64,000 nt of DNA from Lepas anatifera (lineage: Eukaryota; Arthropoda; Thecostraca; Lepadidae): contig JAOTON010001258.1 of the NCBI GenBank assembly GCA_034440635.1, positions 186,001 to 250,000 on the forward strand, in the 5' to 3' direction. Shown here piece by piece: positions 10,206 through 22,182 of this stretch. The position numbers and the translations under genes are program-made. Under the pieces are notes generated by a model. It worked only from the letters and a program-made list of their open reading frames with translations, was not told the origin of the DNA and did no database searches. Position 1 is the stretch's first letter. Each line of letters opens with the position of its first letter.

Positions 10206-11006
10206 GACATTGTCGCAAAAATTTTTATTGGCTAGATCAAAAGGTTACAAAAAGTTGTTTCAGAAGTCATATTCTCATTTTTGCAAATTCAGGCTCAAAA
10301 TGCCTGAAAATCGGCCTCAAAGTCAACATTTATAGACGACATTCCATCCTCTGCTCCCGACCAGAGCGGACGTGCGCCGCGCGCTCTCCGTGTTTACCCG
10401 TCTCAGTGCATCGACGTTGACTTGGTGATATAGCTCCTTGATCAATTATTATTAAAGTTTTCGCTTCAATTTGTTTATCTTTGTGCTAATTAAATATTCT
10501 ATATATTTCATTGTCTAACTGAATTACGATAATTAGGGCTTTGACGATAATCCATTCAAACTTAATTATCCGTTGGGGTACCTGCGAGAGCAGTAGGTAC
10601 TTGGCCCATCACTATTTTGAATCTGCCCCTCTAGCTAACTTTCTCTGTCTCTTTGTTCAAGGAACGTTATAGCAAATAGCGCATGTTCTGCACTGCGTAG
10701 GTGTTGTGTAAGGTCTGGGTTGATTTAGCTGCACCAAGGTATGAGTATGTATTTTCTCAAAAGCGTTTAGTTCAAGTTATGGCTTGTCCCATCGGCTGAC
10801 TTGTATGTAATTCTACTTAGCAGCACCTGGCCTGTTTGTCCCTGATCCACACCATCACTTTGACTTGTATTTAATTTCACTTGTTCACCCTACACTTAGA
10901 TACTAGGTAGGTTTAATTCACATTTTTTGGAGGAACTATTAGCTAAGGACCTCTTCATTAGCCTCTAATTCACTTTATTTATTTGAGTAGAACATTTTTC
11001 TAACCA
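10206..11006 (+). other. Intergenic DNA and probable 5' leader of the non-LTR element
   Basis: 10202-10232 carries a TTAAAGGGACATTGTCGCAA terminus found inverted at about 27516-27541, possibly the edge of a further TTAA-type element. A GC-rich stretch near 10350-10415 and AT-rich sequence up to 11006 precede ORF1 and may be its 5' UTR with an internal promoter. No promoter motif can be firmly named and the element's 5' boundary is not defined. Confidence 0.4.
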
Positions 11007-12188
11007 GTGTCTTCAGCTTTGCTCTCAGTCATGCCACCCAAAAATAATTTCAAAGAAAACATTGAAGATTTACAAATGAAATATGCCTCACTTGAGACAA
11101 AAAACACAGTCATGGAAAGTGAATTAAAAGCGCTCCGTCAAGAATTGTCCCACTTAAAGGAGGAGCTCCTCTCTGCGCATTTGCTCCACCAAGAGGCTGT
11201 ATCAGCCCAAGCCCATGTTGAAAAACTACTAGAGTCTGTGCTCATGGATCATGAGAAACTCATCAAAAAAGAGGCAGAGACAGCCAAAAGACTTGAGGCT
11301 CTTGACCAATATGGGAGAAAATTCACTTTGGTTCTTGCAGGAAAGGCTATCCCACCCCAAACACCAAATGAGAACATAAGACAGATCTCTCTTGGGCTGC
11401 TGAAGGACCACTTGGGCATATGCCTGGGAAGAGATTCCCTCATAGCATGTCATAGACTTCATGAGAAAAAAACCATCTTAGTGCGGTTTAAAGACTTAGA
11501 CGAGCGTATGAGTGTGTATCTGAAAAGGACAAAACCTATTCGTCATGGCCTTCTCATCTTTGAGTCACTAACCAAGGACAGGATGGCTATCGTACAGATA
11601 CTGAACAACATGAGACGAGATGTGCAGCCTCCCTTCAAGACGTTCTACACTTTTCGGGGTGACATCTTTGTCAAGGTTAGGGAAGGTGACCGACCCATAG
11701 AAATTCCTGTGGGAACAACCAGGGAGGATATTATCCGTATGTGTAAGGGTGAGCATGTTGAAGTACCAGACCGGCCATTGACTTCTGCTGGGGATCAGGG
11801 ATGGAGGAGAGGTAGAAACAGGTGGAAGACAGTTAAATCAAAGAAAAACCAGCATCGCAGGCCCAGTGCTCCCCCTCTATCAAGGGCTGCTCTGCTGCAG
11901 CACCAGAGCGTCGAGGATGTACCTGGCTTGATGGGGGGTCAAACGGGAGATGTCCAGGTGGCACACTCTCCTACAGTTCAACTGAGAGGCCGGGTGCATT
12001 CAAAACCAGAAGAGCATTCAAATGGAGGTACTGTTGGCAGAAATATTCAGGGGGGCACTGACAACTTCTTTGACTCCAGTGCTTCAAGTAGCGTGGAGAG
12101 TTGCGATGCAACTCTCATGAGCACTCGGACGCCTGCCCCTCCTCAGGAGCCTGATGTTAACACAGTCCCAAAAACTGTTGTGGACTAA
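11007..12188 (+). CDS. Non-LTR retrotransposon ORF1 protein
   Basis: The open frame is about 393 codons. A start at 11031 (MPPKNNF) is as likely as the upstream in-frame one. Residues about 15-105 form a probable coiled coil rich in Glu/Lys/Leu. Residues about 105-245 resemble the L1-type ORF1 RNA-binding region: DQYGRKFTLVLAG, then IACHRL-KKTILVRFKD, then FYTFRGDIFVKV. The tail is Ser/Pro/Gly-rich. ORF1 proteins of this kind bind element RNA and form ribonucleoprotein particles. It is intact and lies 219 bp upstream of the endonuclease start of ORF2. Confidence 0.82.
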   Translation: MSSALLSVMPPKNNFKENIEDLQMKYASLETKNTVMESELKALRQELSHLKEELLSAHLLHQEAVSAQAHVEKLLESVLMDHEKLIKKEAETAKRLEALDQYGRKFTLVLAGKAIPPQTPNENIRQISLGLLKDHLGICLGRDSLIACHRLHEKKTILVRFKDLDERMSVYLKRTKPIRHGLLIFESLTKDRMAIVQILNNMRRDVQPPFKTFYTFRGDIFVKVREGDRPIEIPVGTTREDIIRMCKGEHVEVPDRPLTSAGDQGWRRGRNRWKTVKSKKNQHRRPSAPPLSRAALLQHQSVEDVPGLMGGQTGDVQVAHSPTVQLRGRVHSKPEEHSNGGTVGRNIQGGTDNFFDSSASSSVESCDATLMSTRTPAPPQEPDVNTVPKTVVD

Positions 12189-12407
12189 AATTCCTGGAAT
12201 CACACTGCCTCATGTATTGCTCATTCATTGAAAGAGAAATTGTCTTAGGTGCTGTAAATTTGTAAATTTGTAAATTTGCATTGCTCCTTATCAGCTGCTG
12301 GACTGGCCAGTCCCCCAGACTGTCTCTTGGTTCCTACAAGGCTATTGCCCTTGTGTATCTGAACATAGTTAGGTTTTGCCCTGACCTTCTAGTATCTATC
12401 TTTTTCT

Positions 12408-15400
12408 ATGTCAAATCTTTCAACAGCCCAACTCAGAATCTCAACTGATCATTACTCCCAGTTCTGTCTAGACTTGTCCCATTCGGATAATGATAATGAT
12501 ACTCTCCTCGATGAATTCAAACTCATAGCAAACCAATGCCGCTACAATGATGTAAAATCTCTGTCCCTAAACAGATCAAATCTATCATTGTTACATGTCA
12601 ACATCAGGTCTCTGCGCAAAAATTTTGATAAGCTTATCTCCTTACTAAATTCTGTCAATGCAAAGTTTGATGTAATATGTGTCTCGGAAACTTGGCTTGA
12701 TGACGATCCCAACAACTCTTGTTATCTCCCAGGGTACAGTCTCTTTAATCAGTGCCCCCAAGATTTCTCCAGGGGTAAGGGTGCAGCGGTTTATCTTCAT
12801 GAAAACCTCAAATACATTTCCCGCCAAGATCTATCCACCAAACCAGTTGAATTTCAATCAGCTTTTGTTGAGATTAGCTCAACCTCATCTCCTAATCTCA
12901 TCATTGGAAGTGTCTATAGATCTCCCTCGTTTGACCATGCCTCTTTTTTGAAACATCTAGATGAAATCATCCATAAGATATCTACTTCAAATAAAAGATG
13001 TATCATTGCAGGTGATTTCAATATTGACTTATTACAACAAAGTAATTCACTAATAGCTGATAATTTTCTTACATCGCTATCTCTGGGTGGCTTTATTCCC
13101 TCAATCACACTCCCCACTAGAATAACTTCTTCTTCAGCTAGCCTGATTGATAACTTCTACATCAATTTTCCTCAATCATTAATTAGATCTGGCATTCTCA
13201 TTGATGACATTAGTGATCATCTTCCAATATTTCTTAGTATTGATCAAAACAATTCTTGTCCTCTGATTCAAAAAAAATTCTACACTTTGATTTCTCCTTA
13301 GTTGAAACACTAGCTATGCGTGTGAAGGCTTCCCTGGATGCGGCTCCTACCCACAGCAGTGCAAATGCCTATGCAAGTCTATTGGTCACCACAATTCAAC
13401 ATGAACATAAACTTATGTCTACAATGAAAAAGAATATAAAAACTCAGCCAATCCAGCCCTGGATATCTCAGGCGATGGTCAGATGTATAAATAAAAAGAA
13501 TAAACTTTATAAAAATTCCTTAAAAATCGGACCACCCATAACCGTGTCCAATTCAGTCAATATCGTAACAGATTAAATGCTGTGCTTAAAGAAGCCAAAT
13601 ATACTTACTTTAGGAATAAGTTGGAAGAAAATCAAAACAATTCACGACAACTATGGAAAACTATTAATGAAATAATCAGACGGAACAAAAAAGTTGGGAA
13701 CCAATTTCCTAACTTTTTCCACCATGGCGAAGACAAAATTCAAGACCCAAAACAAATTGCTTCAAAATTCAACAATTTCTTTGCTACAATTGGTAAAGAC
13801 CTACAGTCTCGTCTACCTCTATCATCAACTGATCCGCTAGCTTTCCTTAATGATTTCAACATAAATGAGGAGATGATTCTGCACCAAGTCTCCTGTAATG
13901 AAGTTCTTAACATTATACAAAGTCTAAACAATACTGGTCCTGGAGCTGATGATATTAGTGGCAAACTCTTAAAAAAACTTGCACCTTACTTAACTACAGA
14001 AATTACCCATGTTATGAACTCTTGCCTGGAAGAGCGGATTTTCCCTGATATTCTAAAAATTGCCATTGTTAAGCCCCTCTTCAAATCAGGTTCAACAAGC
14101 CAATTCACTAACTATAGGCCAATCTCTATCCTGCCAGTATTATCCAAAGTTCTTGAAAGAATTCTGTATAACCAACTGTCATATTTCATAGAGAGAAACA
14201 ACATCCTCTATGAATCTCAATTTGGATTTAGGAAAAACCGTTCAACCTTCATGCCCCTGGCCCTTATTCATGATTATATAACCTCAAATATTTCCAGAAA
14301 CAAAGCTTGTGTAGGTATATACTTGGATCTGAAAAAAGCATTCGACACCGTTAATCATGAGATTCTATTGAAAAAAATGTATATGTATGGCATCAGAAAT
14401 GAATCTTTGAAAATGTTCCAATCATATCTTCAAAACAGAGTACAAAAAACAAAGTTGGATCATGTCAATATTACATCTCCCCCTGAAACCATCCACACTG
14501 GGGTTCCGCAGGGGTCTATTTTGGGCCCCATCCTGTTTATAATCTACATTAATGACATATTCAAGTCTTCCTCTATTCCAAATTACTTTTTGTTTGCAGA
14601 CGATACTTCAATTTTCTTCACTGGTAAAACTCTTGCTGATATTGAGCTCCAAATAAAACAGGAATCACCTAAAATATGTGATTGGCTATGTGCCAACAGA
14701 TTAACCCTTAATACATCTAAAACATTTTACCAGATATATTCTATAACTAACAGGCTCCCAAATTTAACTCTGCACCTAAACGAAAATCCAATCTCTAGAT
14801 CTGAATCAGTAAAGTATCTCGGTGTCACAGTTGATGAAAACCTTAAATGGAAGACCCATATCACAACAACTTGTAATACGATAAGACGTAATATTGGTGT
14901 TATTTCTAGGGCGAAATTCATGCTGGATGAAAGAACGCGGCTTCTACTCTATAACACATTGATTCTCCCGTATCTAAGCTATAATGCTATTGTTTGGGGC
15001 AGTAACTTTCAGACCAACCTAACTAAACTAGTCAACCTACAGAAACGAATAATTCGAATAATTGCGTCAGCAGAACCAAGAGCTCCTTCAAGCCCAATCT
15101 TCAAAAGCCTGAATCTTCTCAAGCTCCCAGACATCATTAAACAACAGAAAATTATGGTAATTCACAGCTTTATGCATGGAAAGCTCCCTGAAATATTTAC
15201 GAGTTATTTTCAACTTCATCACACAACAAGAAACACACGTAGGGTTGTTCATTTTCAGGAACCAGGTGCTGAGACTATATACAGGTCATTTGCTTTCACC
15301 ATTACTTGCCCGCGTCTTTGGAATGACATTATAGCCAGTAAAATACCAAATCTCCAAGATATACCCTTTTCCAAACCATTCTTTAAAAAAGTCATTAAGA

Positions 15401-15423
15401 AAATTTTCACAGATACATACTGA
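12408..15423 (+). pseudogene. Non-LTR ORF2: endonuclease and reverse transcriptase, two frameshifts
   Basis: Three overlapping frames make one ORF2. 12408-13301 encodes an apurinic-like endonuclease with SETWL (residue about 93), GDFNIDL (about 202) and SDHLPIF (about 270). A second frame spans about 13256-13576. The third, from about 13552 to 15423, encodes RT with YRPISILP, QFGFRKNRST, LDLKKAFDTVNH, GVPQGSILGP and the catalytic FADDTSIF (residue about 340 of that frame). The element nicks target DNA and reverse-transcribes its RNA at the nick. Motifs point to the Jockey/CR1/L2 group. Two indels (near 13290 and 13560) make this copy inactive unless they are sequencing errors. No RNase H is visible. 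Confidence 0.88.
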
Positions 15424-15519
15424 ATTCACTTAACACCTTTCAGAACCAATCTTACTTGCATAAATGAAGTAGCCCTGATGATTTTTTCTCCTAAAATTTT
15501 TTACCTTGGTGCAGTAAAT

Positions 15520-16560
15520 TCGTTGGTCCTGTCTCTCCTTTCGGGGATGCTGCGCGGGAAGCTGCCTGACGCCGGGCTGTCTGTCTCCCCTTTTGGCCCT
15601 GGACCTCGTGTCTGACCACTCTCGTCCTTTGCGGGGGGGTGCTGGTTGCGTTTGGGGACTGTTTTGCGCTCCTCATCCGTCGGGGGCGGCTCGGGGGGAG
15701 TCCGTCTTCGGCGCTTGGCGCCCGGGCGGACTCAGGGACTCCCCTGCACTTCCGGATCCCTTGGTCCGGGGGTGCAGGGTGGGCGCCGGGATTGACGCCC
15801 TGGCGTCCCGCGCCGGGCGCTCTCTGCGCGGCACTGGCGGAGGGGTCTCTGGGTTGTTCCTTTATATGCCATCGTACCTTGGCGTTGCGATGGTCTGTCC
15901 CTCTGGTTGGTCCTTTGGATGGTGCTGCGCGGAGGGCTGCCTGGCGCCGAGCTGCCTTACTCCCCCTGAGGGCCCTTGACCACATGTCTGGACCACTCTT
16001 GTCCTTCAGGGAGGTTGTGCCGCTGGTCGCATTTGGGTATGAACTTTGCGCTTCACATCCGTCGGAGGGGGTCTGCTTTGGCGCTGGGCGGTTGCCTGGC
16101 GTCCGGGGGGACTCGGGGCTTCCGGATCTCCTGGTTGGGGGGTGTGGAGCGGGCGCCATGGTTGGCGCTCCGCGCGCTCTCAGCGTGGCGGCGCCGGGGG
16201 GATGCTGCTGGGTTTTCCTTTGGTACCATGTACCAAGGGAAGGCCCGTTGGACCCGTTGTACCAAAGGAAAAACGTTTAGGTGTGTTCAATCCTTTGGCC
16301 GCATATTTCAATCTTGGTCCTTTGGATGGTGCTGCGCGGGGAGCTGCGTGGCGCCGGGCCGGCTCCCCCTCCCCTGCCCCCTGTGGGCCCTGGACTTCGT
16401 ATCTGGGGCTACTCCGCCGTCCTTCGGGGACGGTGCGCCGCTGGTCGTTTTTTTTTGGGGGGACTGGGATTTGCGCTCCTCTTTCTTTTCGTCCTCTTTT
16501 CTGCGCTGCGCCGCTGTGGATGCTCAGGGTGTTCTTGAGGGTACCGTTCTGCTCCGCAAT
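15520..16560 (+). repeat. Three GC-rich tandem units of about 375-410 bp
   Basis: The words TCCTTTGGATGGTGCTGCGC, GGCCCTGGAC and TTTGCGCTCCTC recur in order in three diverged units starting near 15520, 15895 and 16305. The block is very G-rich on the plus strand and lies between the non-LTR stop codon and TBCE. Open frames exist in several phases but share no conserved protein, so this is treated as non-coding. It could be a 5' promoter array of a lost element or a degenerate satellite. Confidence 0.72.
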
Positions 16561-16993
16561 TGACTCGGAGCTAGTTCAAAGTTCAAAGTTATGTCTATTA
16601 ATCTACTGTATTTTTTCCCATGTATGTATAAATATTGAGAGCATTTGTACTCTTTTCTTTCTCAAAGCGAATTGCATGTCAAGGAGCTATGTCAAGGTCT
16701 ACCTTACCTGCTCCTTCTCCCGTCTGAAATTCCTATTCAAATATTCGTCGAACACCTCTCTTATGACTCCTCTATCTCCCTCTTTTCACTCTCTACCTCC
16801 ATTTTCATTCTTCTCTCACTAAATATTATGGCCCACATATGCGAGATGTGTGACATGTTGATGGAGAAATGCATCCCTTGTTGACTCCAAAAATGAGTGT
16901 GATGGGTGAGAAGCGCCTGCTGTGGAAAAACCAGCCGTCCAGTCTATCTGGCCCCAGTTGAAGTCGCCGCAGAGATCAGATATTCAGGAGAGT
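16561..16993. other. Short T-rich intergenic segment upstream of TBCE
   Basis: AT-rich, with a TATAAATATT word near 16627. The last 80 bp become GC-balanced and may be the TBCE 5' leader. The upstream frame extension to 16922 begins at a GTG, not an ATG, so it is not used as a start. No promoter is claimed. Confidence 0.45.
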
Positions 16994-18750
16994 ATGGCGG
17001 ATCTGCCATCAGCGGGGCCGTCCAAGGAGGACGTGGCCGGGGAGGCGGTGCGGTTCGGCGTGGGAGACCGGGTCTCGTGCGCCGGGGAGCGCGCCACTGT
17101 GCTGTACGTCGTCCGGTGGACGGCTCCGGACGGTACCTGGGTGGGCGTGGAGTGGGACAACCCGGAGCGGGGCAAGCACAACGGAACCGTGAAGGGAAAA
17201 CAGTACTTCGTCACCAGTGAGCTCACGGGCGGGTCGGTGGTGCGCCGCCGGAAGCTGTCGCGGCCGCTGCAGTGCTGCCAGGCGGTGGCGGAGCGGTACG
17301 GCGTCATCCTGGACACAGAGTCCACCGTCGACCGCCAGGAGCTGGACTCTCTACAGCAGGAGATGGGCGCCCGCTTCGTTCATGTTATTGGCCTCAGTAA
17401 GCTGAACAAGAAGCAGAGCAGGCTCGACATGCTGAAGAACGTGTACCTCCGCGAGTGCCTCATCTGCGGGGACGATCCTCCGATGCTGGGAGAGGTCTGT
17501 CCCAGTATCCAGGAGCTGGAATTGGCTTGCAACCTGTTGAACTCGTGGTCAGCAGTTGCCGGCATCATCCGTCAGCTGCCGCGGCTCTCCGCCCTCAACA
17601 TCAGTGAGAACCGGCTGCAGGAGCCGGACGCTGCTCTGCGCGGCGCCTTCTCCACCCTGCGGATCCTGCTGTGTGACCGGCAGCGGTACACCTGGGCGGA
17701 CGTTCTCCAGTGCGCCGTCATGTGGCCTGACATCCACCGACTCACGCTGGTCACCAACCGGATCTCCAGTCTGCGGACTCCGCCGGAGGACATGTTTCAG
17801 CACCTGGACTCCCTGGACCTCGACTCCAACCCCATCCAGGACTGGACTGAAATCCTCAAACTGGCTACGCTGCCGCAGCTACGTGACCTGGGCCTCAACA
17901 ACACCGGCCTGCGTCGGATAGAGGTGCCGGAGGAGGCAGCGGACGTGTTCCCGGCGCTGACTACCATCGGACTGGACAACAACCACATCGGCGAGTGGGA
18001 GTCGGGACGCGCTGTCTCGCCTTACGCGGCTGCGCGACCTCACGCTGCGGAACAACCCGCTGTCCAGCTCGGAGAAGCCGGAGACGGTCCGCGAGCTCAC
18101 CATCGCCCGCATTGGTCGGCTCCAGGTGCTAAACCGGACGGAGGTGACCCGGGAGGGGCGGCGCTGGGCCGAGCTGGACTGCCTGCGCCGGTTCGGACCC
18201 GCCTGGCGGGAGGCGGGCGGCAGACTGCAGCCAGCAGCCAGCCGAACGGTCCGCCGACGTCTGGCAGCCGTTCGTCGGGACTCACCCCAGATACACCGAC
18301 CTCTGTCAGGAGTGGGGCGCGCCGGAGAACAGCGAGCTGAAGGTGACGGCGGACACCATCAGCGCCCACATGGTGTCGCTGGAGATCCGGCGCGCCTCCG
18401 ACCAGGCGTTGCCCGACGACGCCGTCTTCCAGCGCAAGCTGCCACTGACCATGCGCACCTCCAAGCTGAAGGTGCTGGTCAACAGACTGTACCGGGGAAA
18501 CATCAAGAAGCTCATCCTTAGCTACGTCAGTCCGGAGAGGCCGGACTGGGAGATTGAACTGGACCGGGAGAGGGACCTGCGCTTCTTCGGCGTGGAGGAT
18601 GGCAACTGGCTGGTGGTCCGCTGCGTGTATCTACACGGCGGCTGGCGTGTGCCCGAGGTCGGAGGCCCCGGACTCGGACTGGAGCCGCTGGTGACGGTGC
18701 GCCTGCTCACTGATCACTGGTGGGAGGTGGGCCCTCTGCTGGCTGTGTAG
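16994..18750 (+). pseudogene. TBCE: Tubulin-specific chaperone E, single exon with two frameshifts
   Basis: The ATG at 16994 (A at -3, G at +4) starts a protein with a CAP-Gly domain (GTWVGVEWDNPERGKHNGTV at about residues 48-67), leucine-rich repeats (LNISENRL, LDLDSNPIQDW, LGLNNTGLRRI) and a C-terminal ubiquitin-like region (KLKVLVNRLYRGNIKKLILS). TBCE helps assemble or disassemble alpha/beta-tubulin dimers in the cytosol. The frame is 2 up to about 18004, then 0 to about 18230, then 1 to the stop at 18750; similarity to TBCE continues across both shifts. The C-terminus runs about 45 codons beyond the usual family end. There is no intron, unlike vertebrate TBCE. It could be a real intronless gene with assembly indels or a processed retrocopy. 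Confidence 0.85.
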
Positions 18751-19520
18751 CTACTTCAGAGAATCCGTCCTTGGCGGTGTCTCAGTCTGCCATGTCACCT
18801 CTTCAATCGGCCCGGATTTAATTCTCGAACATTTGTCTCATTGTTTGCTTCATATAACGTTTTTGTCTATGATTTCGGTATACTTTTTGTTGTCTTTGTT
18901 CTGCCGCATATGTGGGCCTTAAACTTTAAAACATAAACTTAAGACACAGACTCTCAACTAGGATATTTTCTCAGCAACCACTCTCATGTCTCTTTCATTA
19001 CTTTTATTTGATCATATTTTTTGTTTTGTCTATTTGCCTCTTGTTAGGTTCTCGCTCTGTGGCAATCTGAGTTTTGGCAATCTGTGCATGTTTTGTTTTG
19101 TTTTCTAAACCTGCTTTTGTTTTTGCCTTACTTTGTTTGTCTGTTTTTGCCTTCTAGGAAAGTTCTTGCTCTGCAGAGCTTGTTTTGTTCTAAATTGGAT
19201 TTGTTATTTCTATTATTTTTGCCTCGTGCATGTACTTGCATTATTATGATCATCTAGCTGTATTACTTGTTTCAAGCAGTATGCACTATTCTTTCTTTTT
19301 GTTTTGTATCACATTATTTGCATTGTATTGTGTGTTATCTCTTATGTTTGCTGCGCTTGGTTTTGTTTTTTGTTGTTGTTTTTTGCTTTTATTTGCTCTC
19401 AACTGCCATTATTCCTCTTTGATGAAGTTTGTGTTCTTATGCCTGCTCTTTTTCCCTCGTTTCTTGTCTTTATCTTGAGAAAATCAATAAAAAAATATGA
19501 TGATGATGATGATGACTTTA
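18751..19520 (+). other. T-rich 3' region with poly(A) signal and (TGA)n tail
   Basis: About 740 bp of T-rich sequence, containing repeats of GTTCTTGCTCTG and TTTTGCCTT, leads to AATAAA at 19486-19491, an A-run and about six TGA repeats (19498-19515). It could be the TBCE 3' UTR. The A-run plus TGA repeat also resembles the tail of a non-LTR element or retrocopy. I cannot separate these. Confidence 0.45.
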
Positions 19521-20425
19521 CCGAGTCCTTATGGTAACGATAAAGTGACGTAGCTCCGGCTATAACTATCAATTTATATATGAAAAAATGTCAAACATTT
19601 CTTTTAAAGCAGTTCAGTAGCTAAAACCTATAACATCTAAAATTATTCTATAAAAATATATTTCCAAAACGCTTTTGAAAGAGAAATATAGGACTTTAAA
19701 GAAATACCATCAACCAATCAGAAGCCCAGTCCTTATAGGATCTGGTCACGTGGGCTTATCTTACATCAATGTGATGTCATCATGGCTACCGATGAACTAT
19801 CGATATTCACCATTTAAAAAACCGCGGCAAACGCGAAGATATGAATACAAATTCTATAACGCTAATTAGCGCTGCGGTCAGGCCCGAATGCCCTAAAGAT
19901 TATAATTAATAATTGTTCGTTATTGCATGATTGCATTGCAGCTAAAATGATACAATAAAAAGATACGGGTAGCGCGATCCAGAAGAGCCTCCTTTGAGGC
20001 ATGAAGAAAGCTTTGGGTGGTTTTTCGGACGAGGAGATTGTCGCCTCTCCGGTCTCGTGGATCAACATATCGTCGGTAATCTGCACGTAGAATATTTTGA
20101 GCCTTTGATGTCGTCAATTGAGATTTTCTTAGAGGTAAAAAATCTATGCGTGAAAAGTTAATGAAACAACTTGAATTTTTGCCGTCCATCTTTGCTGGCC
20201 ACCAATGCTTATTGAGGTTTTGTGTAGTGAGTGTAGTGAGTTAGTCAAACACTAATCCTATCAAGTATGGGCAATGCATTTAATGTTTCTGTTCTGCATT
20301 AATTAGGTTCATGAAGTTGCTAAAAAAGCAAATTGTATGCTTAATTGATAACTATTCATTTTGGCCCACTGTTATAGCTGTGGTCTCGCTTTCGTCTGTC
20401 AACAATCAGCGAGCAGCATTGAGTC
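19521..20425. other. Intergenic DNA
   Basis: No recognisable gene or repeat. Short open frames at 19862-20189 have no family signature. The segment ends at the hAT MITE. Confidence 0.5.
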
Positions 20426-20784
20426 CCAGTCTGCAAAGTATGGCAGCAGGCTAGACGAGTCACACCAGCCACCTAAAATCATTGCACTGCCAGACACCAA
20501 AAATTCACACCAAACTGCTATATACCATAGAGAAAAATGCACCCTTTCCTACCCACACAATGCAATGCTACCTCTTGTATTAGTTAGTTAAATACTTGTT
20601 ATAAGGTCCCCTCCTGTGTCTTTATAACCATTCAGCCATTATTTTTTTGGTTTTCAGTGTCACCTTCCCTGCACCAGTCTGGGAAATTCACACCAGGTTG
20701 ATGAACTTCACACCACTCACTCTTGTCTCCCAGGGCACTCACCCTGACGAGATCTCGTTGAAAATGCCATACTTTGCACACTGG
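20426..20784 (+). mobile_element. hAT-type MITE, copy 2 (359 bp, 8-bp TSD)
   Basis: Same termini as copy 1: CCAGTCTGCAAAGTATGGCA and the inverse ATACTTTGCACACTGG. Flanks ATTGAGTC (20418-20425) and ATAGAGTC (20785-20792) match at 7 of 8 positions. Internally GACGAGATCTCGTT replaces the perfect palindrome of copy 1. It has the same orientation as copy 1 and no coding capacity. Confidence 0.88.
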
Positions 20785-22126
20785 ATAGAGTCTATGTCAC
20801 ATGGCTATAGCCTCTCCCTGAGAACCAATCTTAGAACCAATCTTAGATTTACAGGCTGGCTACCTGCTGTGGTGCTGCTGGAAAAACAGTAACAGCACAA
20901 CAGTGGGAGCATACTTTTTTGTGATTGGTAGATAAGTATTCTGGTTCATTTTTGTCTGATTAGCCATAGCACATACAAGAGACAGTTGTGGTATTTCTTT
21001 TCTAGAGGAGAGGCTCAAGGGCTTGCGGACAAGGCTGTGCTGGCAGACGGAACAAGGCTTATGAGCAGTGTCAATGCCAAAAAGTCCTCATTTTATTGTT
21101 GCACAGGTGAACTTGTATACCAAAATAGGTGAAAATTATTTGGTGATGGCAATTCTCCAATTATTTAAGCATATTATTTTTGAATTGCCCATATTCCCTC
21201 TCTTTTTGGTCTAACTTTATATTTACAATATTTGTGCACTCTAGTAAAAGTCTATATCAAGCTTGTAATTTGAATTACAAATTTCTACCTGTTACAAATA
21301 CTGGCTCTGCACAATTTGTGCATGCTAGTGCATTTGCTGCTTAGCTTACCTTTTAAGTATGAAAACGTTTTTGATTAATTTTACAGATTGAAACAGATTT
21401 TCTATTTGTTTTGGTACCATACAGTACATAGTAGTCAATGTACTCCTATCTACTTATCAGATCCATTTACTCATATTTCAAGTGCTACTGTTTGTTTCCA
21501 GACATGAAAGTGACTGTAGCATGAATTCATCCATCTGCCCTCGGAAAATGCCCATCTGCATTCATGCCCATCTGCAGATGAATTCATCCATCTGCCCTCT
21601 GAAAATGCCCATCTGCATGCTTTTTATAATTGATATTAAAAATGAACTGAAGGAAAACTAGGATAAGATGTATTATGATTTGAAACACTAGGAGTGTACC
21701 CAATACAACAATATAATTGTGAACAAAGAGTATGGATAGTCATGTAGGAATGACAGGGGGGCAGTCTTGGGTGATGCAATTTTTTGTGTTTTCCTGGAAG
21801 AATATATGAAAGATTAGGCGGGTCACTTCAAAGAGAAAATTTGTTTACTAGAAAACCTGTCTTTTGTAGCTGCTGTGTATCATCAAGCTATCGTCCCAAT
21901 GGACCAGCTTGTGTATGATCATTTTGTTTGTTAGTTTGAATGGGATGAACCCAATCAGACCGATTCTCCCATAGACCTGAAATTTGGAATATTTGTTTCC
22001 TATTGTGGGCCAGTGTTGAAATAATGTATTGTAATTTATAAAAAACATGAATTTGCATGGTTCCACCTGACCCCTCCACAAACCCATGATCTAGACTATA
22101 GATCATCTTTGGGGATGTCTTTGTTC

Positions 22127-22128
<2 letters not shown>
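20785..22128. other. Intergenic DNA with one solo MITE end and a short duplication
   Basis: 20985-21070 is related, on the minus strand, to the terminus of the nested MITE at 9754 (AAGCCTTGTTCCGTCTGCCA, then CAGCACAGCC). Near 21523-21615 a GAATTCATCCATCTGCCCTC segment with the following GAAAATGCCCATCTGCAT is repeated about 54 bp apart. Nothing else is supportable. Confidence 0.5.

Positions 22129-22182
<54 letters not shown>
22129..22182. repeat. (AT)n microsatellite
   Basis: An uninterrupted TA dinucleotide run of about 50 bp. It lies in AT-rich non-coding DNA. Confidence 0.97.

Noticed and set aside
15491..16822. Several long frames in the GC-rich block
   Set aside because: High GC removes stops by chance; the three tandem units do not preserve a common protein.
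16829..18920. 14-bp inverted match GGCCCACATATGCG on either side of TBCE
   Set aside because: It contains the CATATG palindrome, does not extend, and can be chance; not used as evidence for an element around TBCE.
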